Below are positions 54,345 to 64,000 of a stretch of 64,000 bases of DNA, piece after piece. Source of the DNA: Polynucleobacter sp. KF022 (GTDB lineage: Bacteria > Pseudomonadota > Gammaproteobacteria > Burkholderiales > Burkholderiaceae); contig NZ_AP026972.1 of assembly GCF_027924105.1 (NCBI RefSeq), forward strand, positions 1,804,547 to 1,868,546. Reading direction: 5' to 3'. The notes under the pieces are model-generated. The model did not search any database and had not been told where the DNA came from. It saw nothing but the letters and a program-made list of their open reading frames with translations. Position 1 is the stretch's first letter, and each line of letters opens with the position of its first letter. Position numbers and translations under genes: made by a program.

Positions 54345-57023
54345 GTGGCAACTAAAGCAACTACCAAAAAAAGCAGTTCAAAGACTACCGCAGGTGATCA
54401 CCCTAAGGCACTCATCATTGCTGAGAAGCCTTCTGTTGCCAATGACATTGCTAAGGCCCTAGGCGGCTTTACAAAATATGAAGACTATTTTGAAAGCGAT
54501 GAATTTCTGATTTCTTCTGCAGTGGGCCATTTATTAGAGATCGCTGCTCCAGAAGAGTTTGACGTAAAGCGTGGCAAGTGGTCTTTTGCCAATCTGCCAG
54601 TGGTGCCTCCATATTTTGATTTGCGTCCGATTGCCAAAACAGAGTCACGCCTAAAGGTTTTACAAAAGCTTATTAAGCGCAAAGATGTCAACGCACTTAT
54701 TAATGCATGCGATGCTGGGCGAGAAGGTGAGTTGATTTTCCGTTTGATTGCGCAACATGCAAAAGCATCTCAATCTATTAAACGCCTGTGGCTGCAATCG
54801 ATGACACCGGCAGCAATTCGTGATGGTTTTGCCAACTTACGAACTGATGAAGATATGCAGCCTCTTGCAGATGCGGCGCGTTGTCGCTCTGAAGCAGATT
54901 GGCTAGTTGGCATCAATGGCACTCGCGCAATGACCGCATTTAATAGCAAAAGTGGTGGATTCTTTTTAACAACCGTAGGCCGCGTACAAACTCCGACACT
55001 CTCTATTGTTGTCGAGCGCGAAGAACTCATCCGTAAATTTATCTCCAAAGACTACTGGGAAGTGAAAGCAGAATTCATTGCTGCAGCAGGCGTCTATGAG
55101 GGTCGTTGGTTTGATCCGAAGTTTAAAAAAGATGCTGCCGAACCAGATGCTCGCGAGAATCGCTTATGGAGCGAAGCAGCTGCACAAAGCATCGTAGCGG
55201 CATGTCGTGACAAAAAAGCAAACGTAACTGAAGAAGCCAAGCCAGCCACACAGCTTGCCCCTCAGCTATTCGACTTAACTAGTTTGCAGCGCGAAGCGAA
55301 TGCGCGCTTTGGCTTCTCCGCAAAAAATACATTAGGTCTTGCACAAGCCTTATATGAGCGTCACAAAGTATTAACGTATCCGCGTACTGATGCAAAAGCA
55401 CTGCCAGAAGATTATCTCGATACGGTTAAACAAACCATGGAGAACCTCTCTGAGCATTCGCAAGACTATCGTGCATTTGCCAAACAAATTCTGCAGGGCG
55501 ATCCCAAGGATCCAAAAACTAAGGCGGGCTACGGATGGATTAAACCGAACAAGCGCATTTTCGATAACTCCAAAATTTCCGATCACTTTGCGATCATTCC
55601 TACTCTAGAAACACCGAAGAGCTTGAGTGAGCCAGAGGCAAAACTTTACGATTTGGTAGTGCGTCGCTTCTTGGCGGTGTTTTATCCCGCTGCAGAATTC
55701 CGCGTTACTACTCGTATTACAGAGGCCTCAGGACACCACTTTAAAACTGAGGGGCGTGTGCTCGTAAACCCAGGCTGGCTAACGGTCTACGGCAAATCCA
55801 ATCAGGCGGATGATGAGCTAGTTCCGGTCCAAGAGGGCGAATCCGTTCAAACCGAATCCATCGCTGCAGTACCACTAAAAACAAAACCACCAGCACGCTA
55901 TACAGAAGCAACATTGCTCTCCGCAATGGAAAGTGCTGGTAAGTGGGTAGATGATGATGAGATGCGCGAAGCCATGGCTGAAAAGGGCTTGGGCACACCA
56001 GCAACACGGGCGGCAATTATTGAAGGGCTACTGGCTGAAAAATATATCGTACGCGAAGCGCGTGAGCTAATACCAACAGCCAAAGCATTTCAGCTAATGA
56101 CTTTATTGCGCGGTTTAGATGTTGAAGAGCTGACTCGACCTGATTTGACTGGCAGTTGGGAGAACAAACTTTCTCTCATCGAGCAAGGCAAGATGAATCG
56201 CGATACCTTCATGCAAGAGATCGCGCAAATGACTCAGCGTATTGTGAAGCGCGCTAAAGAATACGACAGCGATACCATCCCCGGCGACTATGTCACGATG
56301 ACCACGCCATGCCCGCACTGTAAGGGCCCGGTGAAAGAAAACTACCGTCGTTTTGCTTGCGAAAAGTGTGGCTTTACTATCAGCAAAACACCCGGTGGAC
56401 GTGCGTTTGAATATCCTGAAGTTGAGGAGTTGCTGCGTGAAAAAACCATTGGTCCGCTACAAGGCTTCCGCAGCAAAATGGGAAGGCCATTTGCAGCAAT
56501 CATTAAGTTAAGCGAAATTCCAGAGGACGACAAAGACTATCCAAACGCTGGTTTCAAGCTCGAGTTTGATTTTGGTAATACACAAGATGACGAAACTGAA
56601 GCGGTTGATTTCACAGGCCGCCAAGCATTAGGCGTTTGTCCGAAATGCTCTGGTGCTGTTTATGAAGATGGCATGCGCTACGTTTGCGAAAACAATACTG
56701 GCCCTAGTAAATCGTGTGATTTCAAAACCGGCAAGGTTGTTTTGCAACAAGAAGTTTCGCCAGAGCAAGTTCAGAAATTGTTGAAAGAAGGCAAAACGGA
56801 TCTTCTAACCAACTTTAAGTCGAACCGGACAGGGCGTGGGTTTAAGGCCTATTTAGCCTTAGATTCTGCGGGCAAAATTGGTTTTGAATTTGAAGCTAAA
56901 GCCCCCAAAGCGGAGGGGGCCGCTAAAGCCCCTGCGAAGAAACGGGCGGGTGCAAGTGCAGCAACTAAATCAGCTGCAAAACCTAAGCGCGCTAGCAAAG
57001 CAAAGTCATCCTCTAGCAGCTGA
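54345..57023 (+). CDS. topB: DNA topoisomerase III
   Basis: Type IA topoisomerase of 892 residues that decatenates DNA through single-strand passage. It has an N-terminal Toprim domain (IIAEKPSVAND with the catalytic Glu; DAGREGE), and the active-site tyrosine is Tyr345 in TYPRTD. The C-terminal half carries two zinc-finger-like Cys clusters (CPHCKGP with CEKC near 650-680; CPKCSGA near 765) and a Lys/Ala-rich tail. The longer C-terminal part resembles the TopA-type tails common in betaproteobacterial TopB. The start is GTG at 54345. The last 175 bases overlap the convergent oxidoreductase gene. Confidence 0.93.
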   Translation: MATKATTKKSSSKTTAGDHPKALIIAEKPSVANDIAKALGGFTKYEDYFESDEFLISSAVGHLLEIAAPEEFDVKRGKWSFANLPVVPPYFDLRPIAKTESRLKVLQKLIKRKDVNALINACDAGREGELIFRLIAQHAKASQSIKRLWLQSMTPAAIRDGFANLRTDEDMQPLADAARCRSEADWLVGINGTRAMTAFNSKSGGFFLTTVGRVQTPTLSIVVEREELIRKFISKDYWEVKAEFIAAAGVYEGRWFDPKFKKDAAEPDARENRLWSEAAAQSIVAACRDKKANVTEEAKPATQLAPQLFDLTSLQREANARFGFSAKNTLGLAQALYERHKVLTYPRTDAKALPEDYLDTVKQTMENLSEHSQDYRAFAKQILQGDPKDPKTKAGYGWIKPNKRIFDNSKISDHFAIIPTLETPKSLSEPEAKLYDLVVRRFLAVFYPAAEFRVTTRITEASGHHFKTEGRVLVNPGWLTVYGKSNQADDELVPVQEGESVQTESIAAVPLKTKPPARYTEATLLSAMESAGKWVDDDEMREAMAEKGLGTPATRAAIIEGLLAEKYIVREARELIPTAKAFQLMTLLRGLDVEELTRPDLTGSWENKLSLIEQGKMNRDTFMQEIAQMTQRIVKRAKEYDSDTIPGDYVTMTTPCPHCKGPVKENYRRFACEKCGFTISKTPGGRAFEYPEVEELLREKTIGPLQGFRSKMGRPFAAIIKLSEIPEDDKDYPNAGFKLEFDFGNTQDDETEAVDFTGRQALGVCPKCSGAVYEDGMRYVCENNTGPSKSCDFKTGKVVLQQEVSPEQVQKLLKEGKTDLLTNFKSNRTGRGFKAYLALDSAGKIGFEFEAKAPKAEGAAKAPAKKRAGASAATKSAAKPKRASKAKSSSSS

Positions 57024-58084
57024 GCAGTAATAAGCTTAGCTGCTAGAGCGGACCATAAAATTCCTCGCGACCCTAGAGCGGTAGCTAAAAATATTCCTGG
57101 GCGCTGAGCGAGGGCGCCGATGATAGGTAAACGATCGCCCGCAACACAGCGAATGCCAACGAATTCACCAACTTTGATTAGCGAGCTAAGGTCGCCATTT
57201 TCATAGGCTACTAAGCCCCGGGCCTGTTCGCGATTAAAGTTGTCGCTTTCATCTCTCGAGGAAAGATCATCTACACCCTCATCAAAGCTAGAGCCAACGA
57301 TCCATTGATAACTGCCGCCCTCTGAACGCGATGCAGGCAAACAGTATCCATCCCCAGAAATGCCAACTCTAGGCAACCTCTTAGCCCAAGGATTGCTTTC
57401 TTCAATAGAAAAAATGCTCAGTTGCCCGCGAACAGGCTTTAAGGGCAAACGAACATCAATACTGCTCATCAGGGGCTTTGTCTCCATGGCGCAGGCTATA
57501 ACAACCTTATCAGCGGAGACAATGAGTTGATTTGTAGCGTCAAATAAATGCCAGGTGTCTTCAGACCTGTCTAAACGCACAACTCGCGCGCTCCAAAGAC
57601 AAGTTAAACGTTCATGCGCCTGAAGTAACTGTTTGCTTGCTTCATATAAATTTAGACAAGCGCCGCGTGGCAGCCAAACACCGCTTTGCTCAATTCCACA
57701 AACACGCTGCGCCTCTTGAGGATCCATAGCCATTGCCATATCACTATCGAGGCCTAAAGAGCGGAGGTGATCCGTCACTTGCGCACGATCAAATACTTTA
57801 TCTTTTTTGGTTGGCTGAAATATTCCATGCTGCTGCCATACATTTTTCCAACGCGCCTCGGCAAGCAAAAATGCAATTCGCGTTAAACGCAATAAGCGTG
57901 GCGAACCTTTACCAATATGGGGATGAGCAATGGCATAAGCATGGCTGGAACAGGCGGTAGCCGGGGATGTGGCAGCGTCAATAATGCAAACTGCTTTGCC
58001 ACGCTCGAGCAACTCATTTGCAATGGTTGCTCCACAAATGCCTGCCCCAATCACCACTATTTCATGGTGTTGGGGTTTGGTCAT
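56849..58084 (-). CDS. FAD-dependent oxidoreductase, MnmC C-terminal-domain type
   Basis: Oxidoreductase of 411 residues matching the FAD domain of MnmC, which removes the carboxymethyl group from cmnm5U34 in tRNA. The dinucleotide fold is IVVIGAGICGATIA, then AIAHPHIGKGSPRLLRLT, GIRCVAGDRLPIIG and GSRGILWSALAAKLI, all MnmC-like. The methyltransferase domain of the bifunctional enzyme is not present. The gene overlaps topB by 175 bases tail to tail; conserved MnmC end residues (PARF, about 56939-56950) are encoded opposite the Lys-rich topB tail, so both frames appear real. Confidence 0.88.
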   Translation of the reverse strand: MTKPQHHEIVVIGAGICGATIANELLERGKAVCIIDAATSPATACSSHAYAIAHPHIGKGSPRLLRLTRIAFLLAEARWKNVWQQHGIFQPTKKDKVFDRAQVTDHLRSLGLDSDMAMAMDPQEAQRVCGIEQSGVWLPRGACLNLYEASKQLLQAHERLTCLWSARVVRLDRSEDTWHLFDATNQLIVSADKVVIACAMETKPLMSSIDVRLPLKPVRGQLSIFSIEESNPWAKRLPRVGISGDGYCLPASRSEGGSYQWIVGSSFDEGVDDLSSRDESDNFNREQARGLVAYENGDLSSLIKVGEFVGIRCVAGDRLPIIGALAQRPGIFLATALGSRGILWSALAAKLITAQLLEDDFALLARLGFAADLVAALAPARFFAGALAAPSALGALASNSKPILPAESKAK

Positions 58085-58132
58085 TGAATAAAGCTATATA
58101 AAACGTTTGTGATTACTAAAGACTTATCAGTT

Positions 58133-59998
58133 TTAAGCATTCAAACGTTGTTCGATCTTAGAGCGAGTTTCTTTCAGCTCTTTTGGTAAACGATCGCCAA
58201 GGTGCTCGAACAACTCCGTATGTAACTTCAGCTCATTCTTCCAGTCATCAATACCAACGTTGATGGCTTTGGTGAACTTGTCTGCTGAGTAATCAAGGCC
58301 GCCCCAGTGCATGTCTGCGTACTCTGGAGTGATGCCAAACGGGGTTTCTTTACCGTTAGCTTTACCTTCGGCACGATTCAAAATCCAGGAAAGAACGCGC
58401 ATGTTCTCGCCGAAGCCAGGCCATACGAACTTGCCATTTTCGTCTTTGCGGAACCAGTTCACACAATAGATCTTCGGCAATACAGCGCCTTCGGCTTCCA
58501 ACTTCTTACCAATATTTAACCAGTGCTGGAAGTAGTCGCTCATGTTGTAGCCTGCAAATGCAATCATTGCGAATGGGTCGCGACGTACAACGCCGATTTG
58601 ACCTGTAATGGCTGCAGTAGTTTCTGAGCCCAATGTTGCAGCCATGTAAACACCCTCAACCCAATCACGCGCTTCACTAACCAAAGGCACGGTGTTTGAG
58701 CGGCGACCGCCGAACAAGAAAGCATCAATTGGAACGCCTGCAGGATCGTCCCAGTTTGGATCAACCGCTGGGTTATTGGTTGCCGCAACAGTGAAGCGTG
58801 AATTTGGATGCGCAGCTTTACGGCCAGCAGCGCCATCAGCAGGAGTCCAGTCTTTACCTTGCCAGTCGATCAAATGTGCTGGCGGGGTTTCTGTTAAGCC
58901 TTCCCACCAAACATCACCATCATCAGTCAAACCAACGTTGGTGAAAATCACGTCTTGGTTCAATGAGTCAATACAGTTTTGGTTTGTTTGACGATTGGTT
59001 CCAGGGGCTACGCCAAAGTAACCAGATTCTGGATTGATTGCGAATAAACGGGTTTTGCCGGTGACAGGGTCTTTGCGTGGCTTGATCCAAGCAATGTCAT
59101 CACCAATAGTGGTTACTTTCCAACCTTCGAATCCTGCTGGAGGAATCATCATAGAGAAGTTGGTTTTGCCGCAGGCGGATGGGAATGCTGCAGCGATATG
59201 ATATTTCTTACCTTCAGGTGAAGTTACACCCAAGATCAACATGTGCTCAGCCAGCCAGCCTTGGTCGCGGCCCATGTTCGATGCAATACGCAAGGCAAAA
59301 CATTTTTTACCTAACAAGGCATTGCCGCCGTAACCTGAACCAAAGGACCAGATCTCACGAGTTTCTGGGTAATGAACGATGTATTTGTTCTTGTTGTTAG
59401 GCCAAGCAACGTCTTTTTCGCCAGCAGCCAAAGGCTTACCAACCGTATGGATGCAGGGAACGAACTCGCCGTCAGCGCCCAACTGATCGATAACCGCTTT
59501 GCCCATACGAGTCATCAACTTCATGTTGATTGCAACGTAAGGACTATCTGACAACTCGACGCCAATGTGTGCAATTGGTGAGCCAATTGGGCCCATTGAA
59601 AATGGCACTACATACATAGTTCTACCGCGCATGCAGCCATCAAACAATGGATTCAATGTTGCGCGCATTTCGCTTGGCTCAACCCAATTATTGGTTGGGC
59701 CAGCATCTTCTTTCTTGGCTGAGCAAATAAAGGTACGATCCTCAACGCGCGCCACATCCTCAGGGTCTGACAAAGCCAAAAAGGAATTTTTACGCTTAGC
59801 AGGGTTAAGGCGCTTAAATACACCAGCCGAAACCAATAGCTCGCAGAGCTCATCGTATTCAGCTTGCGACCCATCACACCAACGAATGGCATCGGGTTTG
59901 GTTAAGGCAGCAACTTCGCCAACCCACTCAATTAAACGCTTGTTTTTTACGTAAGCCGGCGCATTGACATTGATCTGGCCGCTGGTAGTTGAAGTCAT
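58133..59998 (-). CDS. pckG: Phosphoenolpyruvate carboxykinase (GTP)
   Basis: Converts oxaloacetate to phosphoenolpyruvate using GTP, the first step of gluconeogenesis. The nucleotide loop is [10 protein letters not shown] with the reactive Cys276, and the metal and substrate sites follow in GDDIAWI and FLFGGRRS. The 621 residues are standard for the GTP form (ATP enzymes are shorter and unrelated in detail). The ATG at 59998 has GGGAAA upstream. Monocistronic as far as can be seen, 48 bases upstream of the MnmC-like gene on the same strand. Confidence 0.96.
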   Translation of the reverse strand: MTSTTSGQINVNAPAYVKNKRLIEWVGEVAALTKPDAIRWCDGSQAEYDELCELLVSAGVFKRLNPAKRKNSFLALSDPEDVARVEDRTFICSAKKEDAGPTNNWVEPSEMRATLNPLFDGCMRGRTMYVVPFSMGPIGSPIAHIGVELSDSPYVAINMKLMTRMGKAVIDQLGADGEFVPCIHTVGKPLAAGEKDVAWPNNKNKYIVHYPETREIWSFGSGYGGNALLGKKCFALRIASNMGRDQGWLAEHMLILGVTSPEGKKYHIAAAFPSACGKTNFSMMIPPAGFEGWKVTTIGDDIAWIKPRKDPVTGKTRLFAINPESGYFGVAPGTNRQTNQNCIDSLNQDVIFTNVGLTDDGDVWWEGLTETPPAHLIDWQGKDWTPADGAAGRKAAHPNSRFTVAATNNPAVDPNWDDPAGVPIDAFLFGGRRSNTVPLVSEARDWVEGVYMAATLGSETTAAITGQIGVVRRDPFAMIAFAGYNMSDYFQHWLNIGKKLEAEGAVLPKIYCVNWFRKDENGKFVWPGFGENMRVLSWILNRAEGKANGKETPFGITPEYADMHWGGLDYSADKFTKAINVGIDDWKNELKLHTELFEHLGDRLPKELKETRSKIEQRLNA

Positions 59999-60088
59999 AT
60001 GTTTCCCTATGAAGATTGAATTTTTTAATCCGACAATTTTATCATTTTGGGTGAATTTTTACCCCCGACCCCACACCGCACAAACCCT

Positions 60089-61453
60089 TTACTTGCCAAT
60101 ACAGAATTGGCTGAAGATTTTTCCTAAAAGGTCGTCTGGAAGCAGTTTTCCGGTGATTTCACCGAGGTGTTTTTGCGCCAAAGATAGCTCTTCTGCGAAT
60201 AACTCTAGTGAATTGTTGCCATTTGCGGCGAATTGTTCCGATTTTTCAATATGTTCGGCAGCTCGCTCTATACAGTCTAAATGTCTTCTGCGCGCCAAGA
60301 TTGCGCCCTCTTGAGGGCCGTCCCAGCCTACAAGCTCCAAAATCTTCTGCTTCAGCTGATCTATTCCCGCTCCAGTTTTGGCAGAAATCAATAAAGCCTG
60401 GTCAGACGGCAATTTTGGAGATTCTGGCAGTAGGTCTGCCTTATTGATGACCTCAAGTACGGCACATTTAGGGGGTAATTCCTTCAAAATCTGGGCTTTT
60501 AGCGCATCTTCTTGATTTCCTGCCTGGGCATCGGTCAAAAAAATCACCATATCGGCAAGACGAATGGCATCCCAAGATCTCTCAATTCCCTTTGCCTCGA
60601 CTATGTCGGACGTTTCCCTCAAACCTGCGGTATCAATAATGTGCATTGGCACACCATCAACAGTGATGCTTTCCTTTACCCGATCGCGGGTAGTTCCAGC
60701 AATCGGGGTGACAATGGCCACCTCTTCGCCGGCCAAACGATTTAATAGGGAACTTTTTCCAACATTGGGGGCACCAGCCAAAACCAATTGGATTCCATCT
60801 CGCAAGATTTTTCCCTGTTTTGCGCCGGCACGTAACCCTTGTAACTTTTCTTTCACTGCCGCTAAGCGCTGACGAGCTTGTGCGTTTTCTAAAAACTCAA
60901 TCTCTTCTTCTGGAAAATCAAGGGTTGATTCAACCAAAATTCTGAGCTGAGTAATTTCTTCGATGAGATTATTAATGTCATCAGAAAAGGCGCCCTGTAG
61001 TGAACGTGCGGCGCCGCGAACGGCGGCTTCACTCTGCGCATCTATAAGATCGGCAATTGCTTCAGCTTGCGTTAAATCAATTTTGTTATTTAAGTAAGCG
61101 CGGAGCGTAAATTCGCCAGGCTCGGCAATAACGAGCCCCTCGTTTTTTCCCAACTCAAGGCAGCGCTTTATTACCAACTCAAGCAGTTGTGGCCCACCAT
61201 GACATTGAAGCTCTAAAACATCCTCGCCTGTAAATGAGGCTGGTCCAGCAAAGTAAATGGCAATAAGCTGATCAATAGCATCGCCGTGTTCGTCACACAG
61301 CGTTAACAAGTTGGCCTGTCGAGGAGAAAGTTTTTTTTGAAAGAGGGAGTTTGCGATGGACTGTAGGTTTTGTCCGCTGATGCGAACTACACCCACGCCA
61401 GCCTTACCCTGTGCGGTTGCGACAGCAATGATAGGCAATTTTCTCGTCATCAT
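60089..61453 (-). CDS. mnmE: tRNA modification GTPase MnmE
   Basis: Works with MnmG to make cmnm5U34 in tRNA. An N-terminal formyl-THF-binding domain (about 1-120) and helical domain surround a G domain with GAPNVGKSSLLN, DTAGLRE and NKADLL; the invariant C-terminal Cys is in the closing CIGK. The 454 residues are standard. It lies 39 bases downstream of yidC in the origin-proximal block. The MnmC-like gene nearby could act on the nucleoside made by this enzyme. Confidence 0.96.
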   Translation of the reverse strand: MMTRKLPIIAVATAQGKAGVGVVRISGQNLQSIANSLFQKKLSPRQANLLTLCDEHGDAIDQLIAIYFAGPASFTGEDVLELQCHGGPQLLELVIKRCLELGKNEGLVIAEPGEFTLRAYLNNKIDLTQAEAIADLIDAQSEAAVRGAARSLQGAFSDDINNLIEEITQLRILVESTLDFPEEEIEFLENAQARQRLAAVKEKLQGLRAGAKQGKILRDGIQLVLAGAPNVGKSSLLNRLAGEEVAIVTPIAGTTRDRVKESITVDGVPMHIIDTAGLRETSDIVEAKGIERSWDAIRLADMVIFLTDAQAGNQEDALKAQILKELPPKCAVLEVINKADLLPESPKLPSDQALLISAKTGAGIDQLKQKILELVGWDGPQEGAILARRRHLDCIERAAEHIEKSEQFAANGNNSLELFAEELSLAQKHLGEITGKLLPDDLLGKIFSQFCIGK

Positions 61454-61492
61454 TGCTGTCTACTTATTACAAAGTTTTATGCGGCTCGCAAA

Positions 61493-63166
61493 TTACTTAG
61501 CGGGCTTTTTTCCAAACATTTGGTTAATTTGCCACTGCTGTGCAATCGACAACAGGTTGTTTACCACCCAGTACAAAACTAAACCAGCGGGGAAGAAGAA
61601 GAACATGACCGAGAAAACAATTGGCATGTACATCATGATTTTTGCCTGCACTGGATCTGGCGGTGTTGGATTCAATTTGGTTTGCACAAACATCGAGGCA
61701 GCCATGATTACTGGCAGGATGTAGTACGGATCTGGAACTGATAGATCATGAATCCACAATACCCATGGTGCGCCACGCATCTCGACTGAAGACAACAAAA
61801 CCCAATACAGGGAGATAAACACCGGGATTTGGATCAGCACAGGCAAGCAACCACCCAGTGGGTTGATCTTTTCTTTACGATACATCTCCATCATTGCTTG
61901 ATTCAGTTTTTGCGGCTCGCCTTTGTATTGCTCTTTCATAGCAACTAAGCGGGGCTGCACTTCCTTCATGCGCGCCATTGACTTATAGCTTGCAGCAGAC
62001 AAGGGGAAGAACACCAACTTAATTAGTATGGTCAAGAGAATGATTGACCAACCCCAATTGCCAACATAAGAATGAATGTTGTCTAGCAGCCAAAAAATTG
62101 GTTTGGCCAGAATGGTTAAATAGCCGTAGTCTTTCAACAGCTCAAAACCTGGAGCGATTGTTTCTAAAACGCGTTCTTCTTGTGGGCCGACAAATAACTT
62201 GGCCTTTTCAACTACGGTAGAGCCTTGTGCAACTACGCCAAGCGGTGTCTGCATGCCAATGCGATATAAGCCGTTGTCAATTCTGCCAGCATAAATATCG
62301 CGGGCAGTCTTGTCGCCAGGAATCCACGCACTTGCAAAGTAGTGCTGAACCATTGCAATCCACGCCGGCTCACCGGCAGCCACTTGAGAAGGAATGGTGA
62401 TTTTGTTTTTATCAATTGCCGTGAACTCGAGCTTATTAAACTTTTCTTTGTCGGTATAAACAGCAGGGCCAGTAAAGGTGCTAGCAGAAAAGGCGCCATC
62501 GAAGGGGCCGATTTTTTGTTCTTGCGAAGCGTCGCGCACAATCTCTGTGTAAAGAACAAGTGGGTTTGAGTTGTTTGATGCTTGGGTAACGCGATGCCCA
62601 ACATCCACAACATAACTACCCGGATTAAGAATGAATGTTTTTTCCAACTTAACGCCATTGCGCTCGTTAACAAAAACAGCAAATGGTCTGCCTGAGCCAT
62701 CTTTGCCGGATTGAGCCAACTTAAATGTACTTGTATGGTTTGGAAGATCATTATTTCCAAGGGAAATTAATCCTGAACGAGCAAAGTATTTATGTGTCGG
62801 CGTGTATTGGAACAATTCAACCGGCTTATTGTCTGCGGTTAAAGATTTCAATAGCCTTGCATCAATCACGTTTGCACCGCTTGCACTGATCTCCAGCACC
62901 AAAACATCGTTCTGTAAAGTGAACTTTTCTGCGCCCTCAATCGCACCGCTACTTACGACAGGAGTTGCAGCAACAGCTGGTGATCCTGAGATTTGCGCGG
63001 GAACATCAACCTTGTTGGCGGCTGCTGCTTTATCGGCAGCTACAGGGGCGCTTGCTGGAGCGCCACCAAACAAAGATGGCTTGCCTTCATGAACCTGCCA
63101 ATTGTTGTAGAGCATAAGACCCGACATCGAGAATACAGCCCAAAGAATTGTTTTTTTAAAGTCCAT
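61493..63166 (-). CDS. yidC: Membrane protein insertase YidC
   Basis: Inserts proteins into the inner membrane, alone or with SecYEG. The 557 residues form the Gram-negative type: an N-terminal membrane segment (about 5-22), a large periplasmic domain (about 40-340) and a five-segment C-terminal core with MARMKEVQPRL and KINPLGGCLPVLIQIP. The hydrophilic linker after the first segment is Ala/Pro-rich. It follows yidD by ten bases in the rpmH-rnpA-yidD-yidC-mnmE order. Confidence 0.96.
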   Translation of the reverse strand: MDFKKTILWAVFSMSGLMLYNNWQVHEGKPSLFGGAPASAPVAADKAAAANKVDVPAQISGSPAVAATPVVSSGAIEGAEKFTLQNDVLVLEISASGANVIDARLLKSLTADNKPVELFQYTPTHKYFARSGLISLGNNDLPNHTSTFKLAQSGKDGSGRPFAVFVNERNGVKLEKTFILNPGSYVVDVGHRVTQASNNSNPLVLYTEIVRDASQEQKIGPFDGAFSASTFTGPAVYTDKEKFNKLEFTAIDKNKITIPSQVAAGEPAWIAMVQHYFASAWIPGDKTARDIYAGRIDNGLYRIGMQTPLGVVAQGSTVVEKAKLFVGPQEERVLETIAPGFELLKDYGYLTILAKPIFWLLDNIHSYVGNWGWSIILLTILIKLVFFPLSAASYKSMARMKEVQPRLVAMKEQYKGEPQKLNQAMMEMYRKEKINPLGGCLPVLIQIPVFISLYWVLLSSVEMRGAPWVLWIHDLSVPDPYYILPVIMAASMFVQTKLNPTPPDPVQAKIMMYMPIVFSVMFFFFPAGLVLYWVVNNLLSIAQQWQINQMFGKKPAK

Positions 63167-63176
63167 TTACATTCAC

Positions 63177-63416
63177 TTAAGTTGATGTTTTTGTATCTTT
63201 TAAAGCAGGATCATAGCCACCATGTGACCATGGGTTGCAGCGCAAGATACGCCACACCATCAATCCAAGGCTTTTTAAAAATCCATAATGACTAAAGCAG
63301 TCACAAGCGTATTGCGAACAACTGGGTACGTATTTGCAGTGCATTCCCACATATGGGCTTAATGTTAGTTGATAAATTTTCACCAACTTTATTGCCACAT
63401 TGTTTAAAACACGCAC
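63177..63416 (-). CDS. yidD: Membrane protein insertion efficiency factor YidD
   Basis: Small membrane-associated protein (79 residues) that helps YidC-dependent insertion. The family motif CKYVPSCSQYA and the closing RCNPWSHGGYDP are intact. The start is GTG at 63416, one base after the stop of rnpA, so the two genes are coupled. Confidence 0.93.
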   Translation of the reverse strand: MRVLNNVAIKLVKIYQLTLSPYVGMHCKYVPSCSQYACDCFSHYGFLKSLGLMVWRILRCNPWSHGGYDPALKDTKTST

Positions 63417-63417
63417 C

Positions 63418-63735
63418 TTAAATTAACCCTGAAATTTGAGAGCGGAGAATTTCTTTTTCTTTTTTTCTGAGCCTGCCTCGTGTCTCACGACCAATTGGTT
63501 TTTTGAGCTTAACAACAACATCTTTATTTAATGTGTTGGATTGAGCGGCCCACACCAATTCGCGAATCATTCTCTTTAGGCGATTTCGGTCAACCGCTCT
63601 TTTGGCCAACTTCTTTGCTACCGCAACCCCCAAATCAGGCTTGGCGCCCTCTTGGGTAGATGCAGCATATACACCCCAGTACAAACTTGTCTGGGGACGT
63701 ATTTTTAATAATTCAGAAATCCTTGCGCTATTCAA
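63418..63735 (-). CDS. rnpA: RNase P protein component
   Basis: Protein subunit of RNase P that helps the catalytic RNA cut tRNA 5' leaders. The RNR motif is AVDRNRLKRMIRE near the middle. The 105 residues are a little short, because the N-terminus (SARISELLKIRP) lacks part of the usual region. The start is TTG at 63735; a stop codon lies two codons before it, so no longer form exists in this frame. It is eight bases downstream of rpmH. Confidence 0.92.
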   Translation of the reverse strand: MNSARISELLKIRPQTSLYWGVYAASTQEGAKPDLGVAVAKKLAKRAVDRNRLKRMIRELVWAAQSNTLNKDVVVKLKKPIGRETRGRLRKKEKEILRSQISGLI

Positions 63736-63743
63736 TGGCTAAA

Positions 63744-63878
63744 TTAAACAGCCAAACGCTTGCGGCCTTTTGCACGACGGGCATTTAAAACTGCGCGTCC
63801 GCTTTTGGTTTTCATACGAATGCGAAAGCCGTGAGTGCGCTTGCGACGAGTTACTGAGGGTTGGTAAGTTCTTTTCAT
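63744..63878 (-). CDS. rpmH: Ribosomal protein bL34
   Basis: A 44-residue, very basic protein of the large ribosomal subunit. The sequence begins [19 protein letters not shown] and ends GRKRLAV, the standard bL34 pattern. It is the first gene of the rpmH-rnpA-yidD-yidC-mnmE operon on the minus strand and is read away from the expected dnaA/oriC region to the right. Confidence 0.97.
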
Positions 63879-63901
63879 GATCGATCCCTGGAAAACCAAG
63901 T

Positions 63902-63930
63902 ATTTTCCTTGTTGCAGAGCAAAAGGTCAA
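63902..63930 (-). promoter_or_regulatory. Predicted rpmH promoter
   Basis: On the minus strand TTGACC (63930-63925) and GAAAAT (63907-63902) are 17 bases apart, 24 bases before the rpmH start. The AT-rich bases beyond 63935 continue towards the expected origin; no DnaA box is recognised inside the window. Confidence 0.45.
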
Positions 63931-64000
63931 TCTATCTTGATGAATATGTAGGTGTTTTTCTCTATTTTTCCCCAAATTTCTCTTAAATCATTAATTTAAA

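Noticed and set aside
63739..63975. Minus-strand frame of 78 codons with Cys and His residues resembling a zinc-binding motif
   Set aside because: It is a shifted frame over rpmH, whose 44-residue bL34 sequence is unmistakable.

Overview
The window looks like the chromosome of a small-genome betaproteobacterium of the family Burkholderiaceae, most likely Polynucleobacter or a close relative. This is inferred, not computed. The grounds are the Burkholderiales-type operons (metX-metW; metK, lpxL and dapF together; gatCAB next to mreBCD-mrdA-rodA; ntrYX next to rsmB, htpX, fmt and def), an S-adenosylhomocysteine riboswitch on ahcY, a DksA that has lost most zinc-finger cysteines, and only moderate GC for this order. 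The right edge carries rpmH-rnpA-yidD-yidC-mnmE on the minus strand, the block that normally sits beside dnaA, so the replication origin should lie just beyond base 64000.

Layout. 1-4.3 kb: one-carbon and methyl cycle (fau, metF, ahcY with SAH riboswitch, metK). 4.3-8.5 kb: two lipid A acyltransferases, dapF, pyrE and xthA. 8.5-13.2 kb: a tight minus-strand operon argB-slmA-metX-metW-ampG. 13.2-16.6 kb: dksA, a His-rich COG0523 GTPase, xerC and a DUF484 gene. 16.6-19.9 kb: gatCAB. 20-25.5 kb: the rod-shape operon mreBCD-mrdA-rodA, then an HU gene. 26-32.3 kb: envelope and signalling genes, including an LpxO-like hydroxylase, a beta carbonic anhydrase, a third LpxL paralogue, a phosphoesterase and an unusual Ser/Thr kinase-universal stress protein fusion, then a pseudouridine synthase. 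32.4-34 kb: prfC, which appears to start at AUU. 34-41 kb: accessory region of small genes (two related 50-residue lipoproteins, a TSUP permease, MAPEG, haloacid dehalogenase, peroxiredoxin) and a tandem glycine riboswitch with no gcv gene behind it. 41-46 kb: a stack of three small gene cassettes, each ending in a copy of the 3' end and terminator of tRNA-Phe, which stands intact at 45.9-46.0 kb. 46-54 kb: ntrYX, DUF4390, rsmB, htpX, fmt, def and dprA. 54-64 kb: topB overlapping an MnmC-like oxidoreductase tail to tail, pckG, and the origin-proximal block.

Most of the window is housekeeping. The points that deserve most attention are the serial tRNA-Phe cassettes, the orphan tandem glycine riboswitch, the AUU start of prfC, the kinase-Usp fusion paired with a phosphoesterase, the minimal DprA, the topB/mnmC coding overlap, and several small unannotatable genes with clear expression signals. 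The only stretch above 300 bases without a protein gene is 37676-38093, which holds the glycine riboswitch. No insertion sequence, prophage or CRISPR array was seen.
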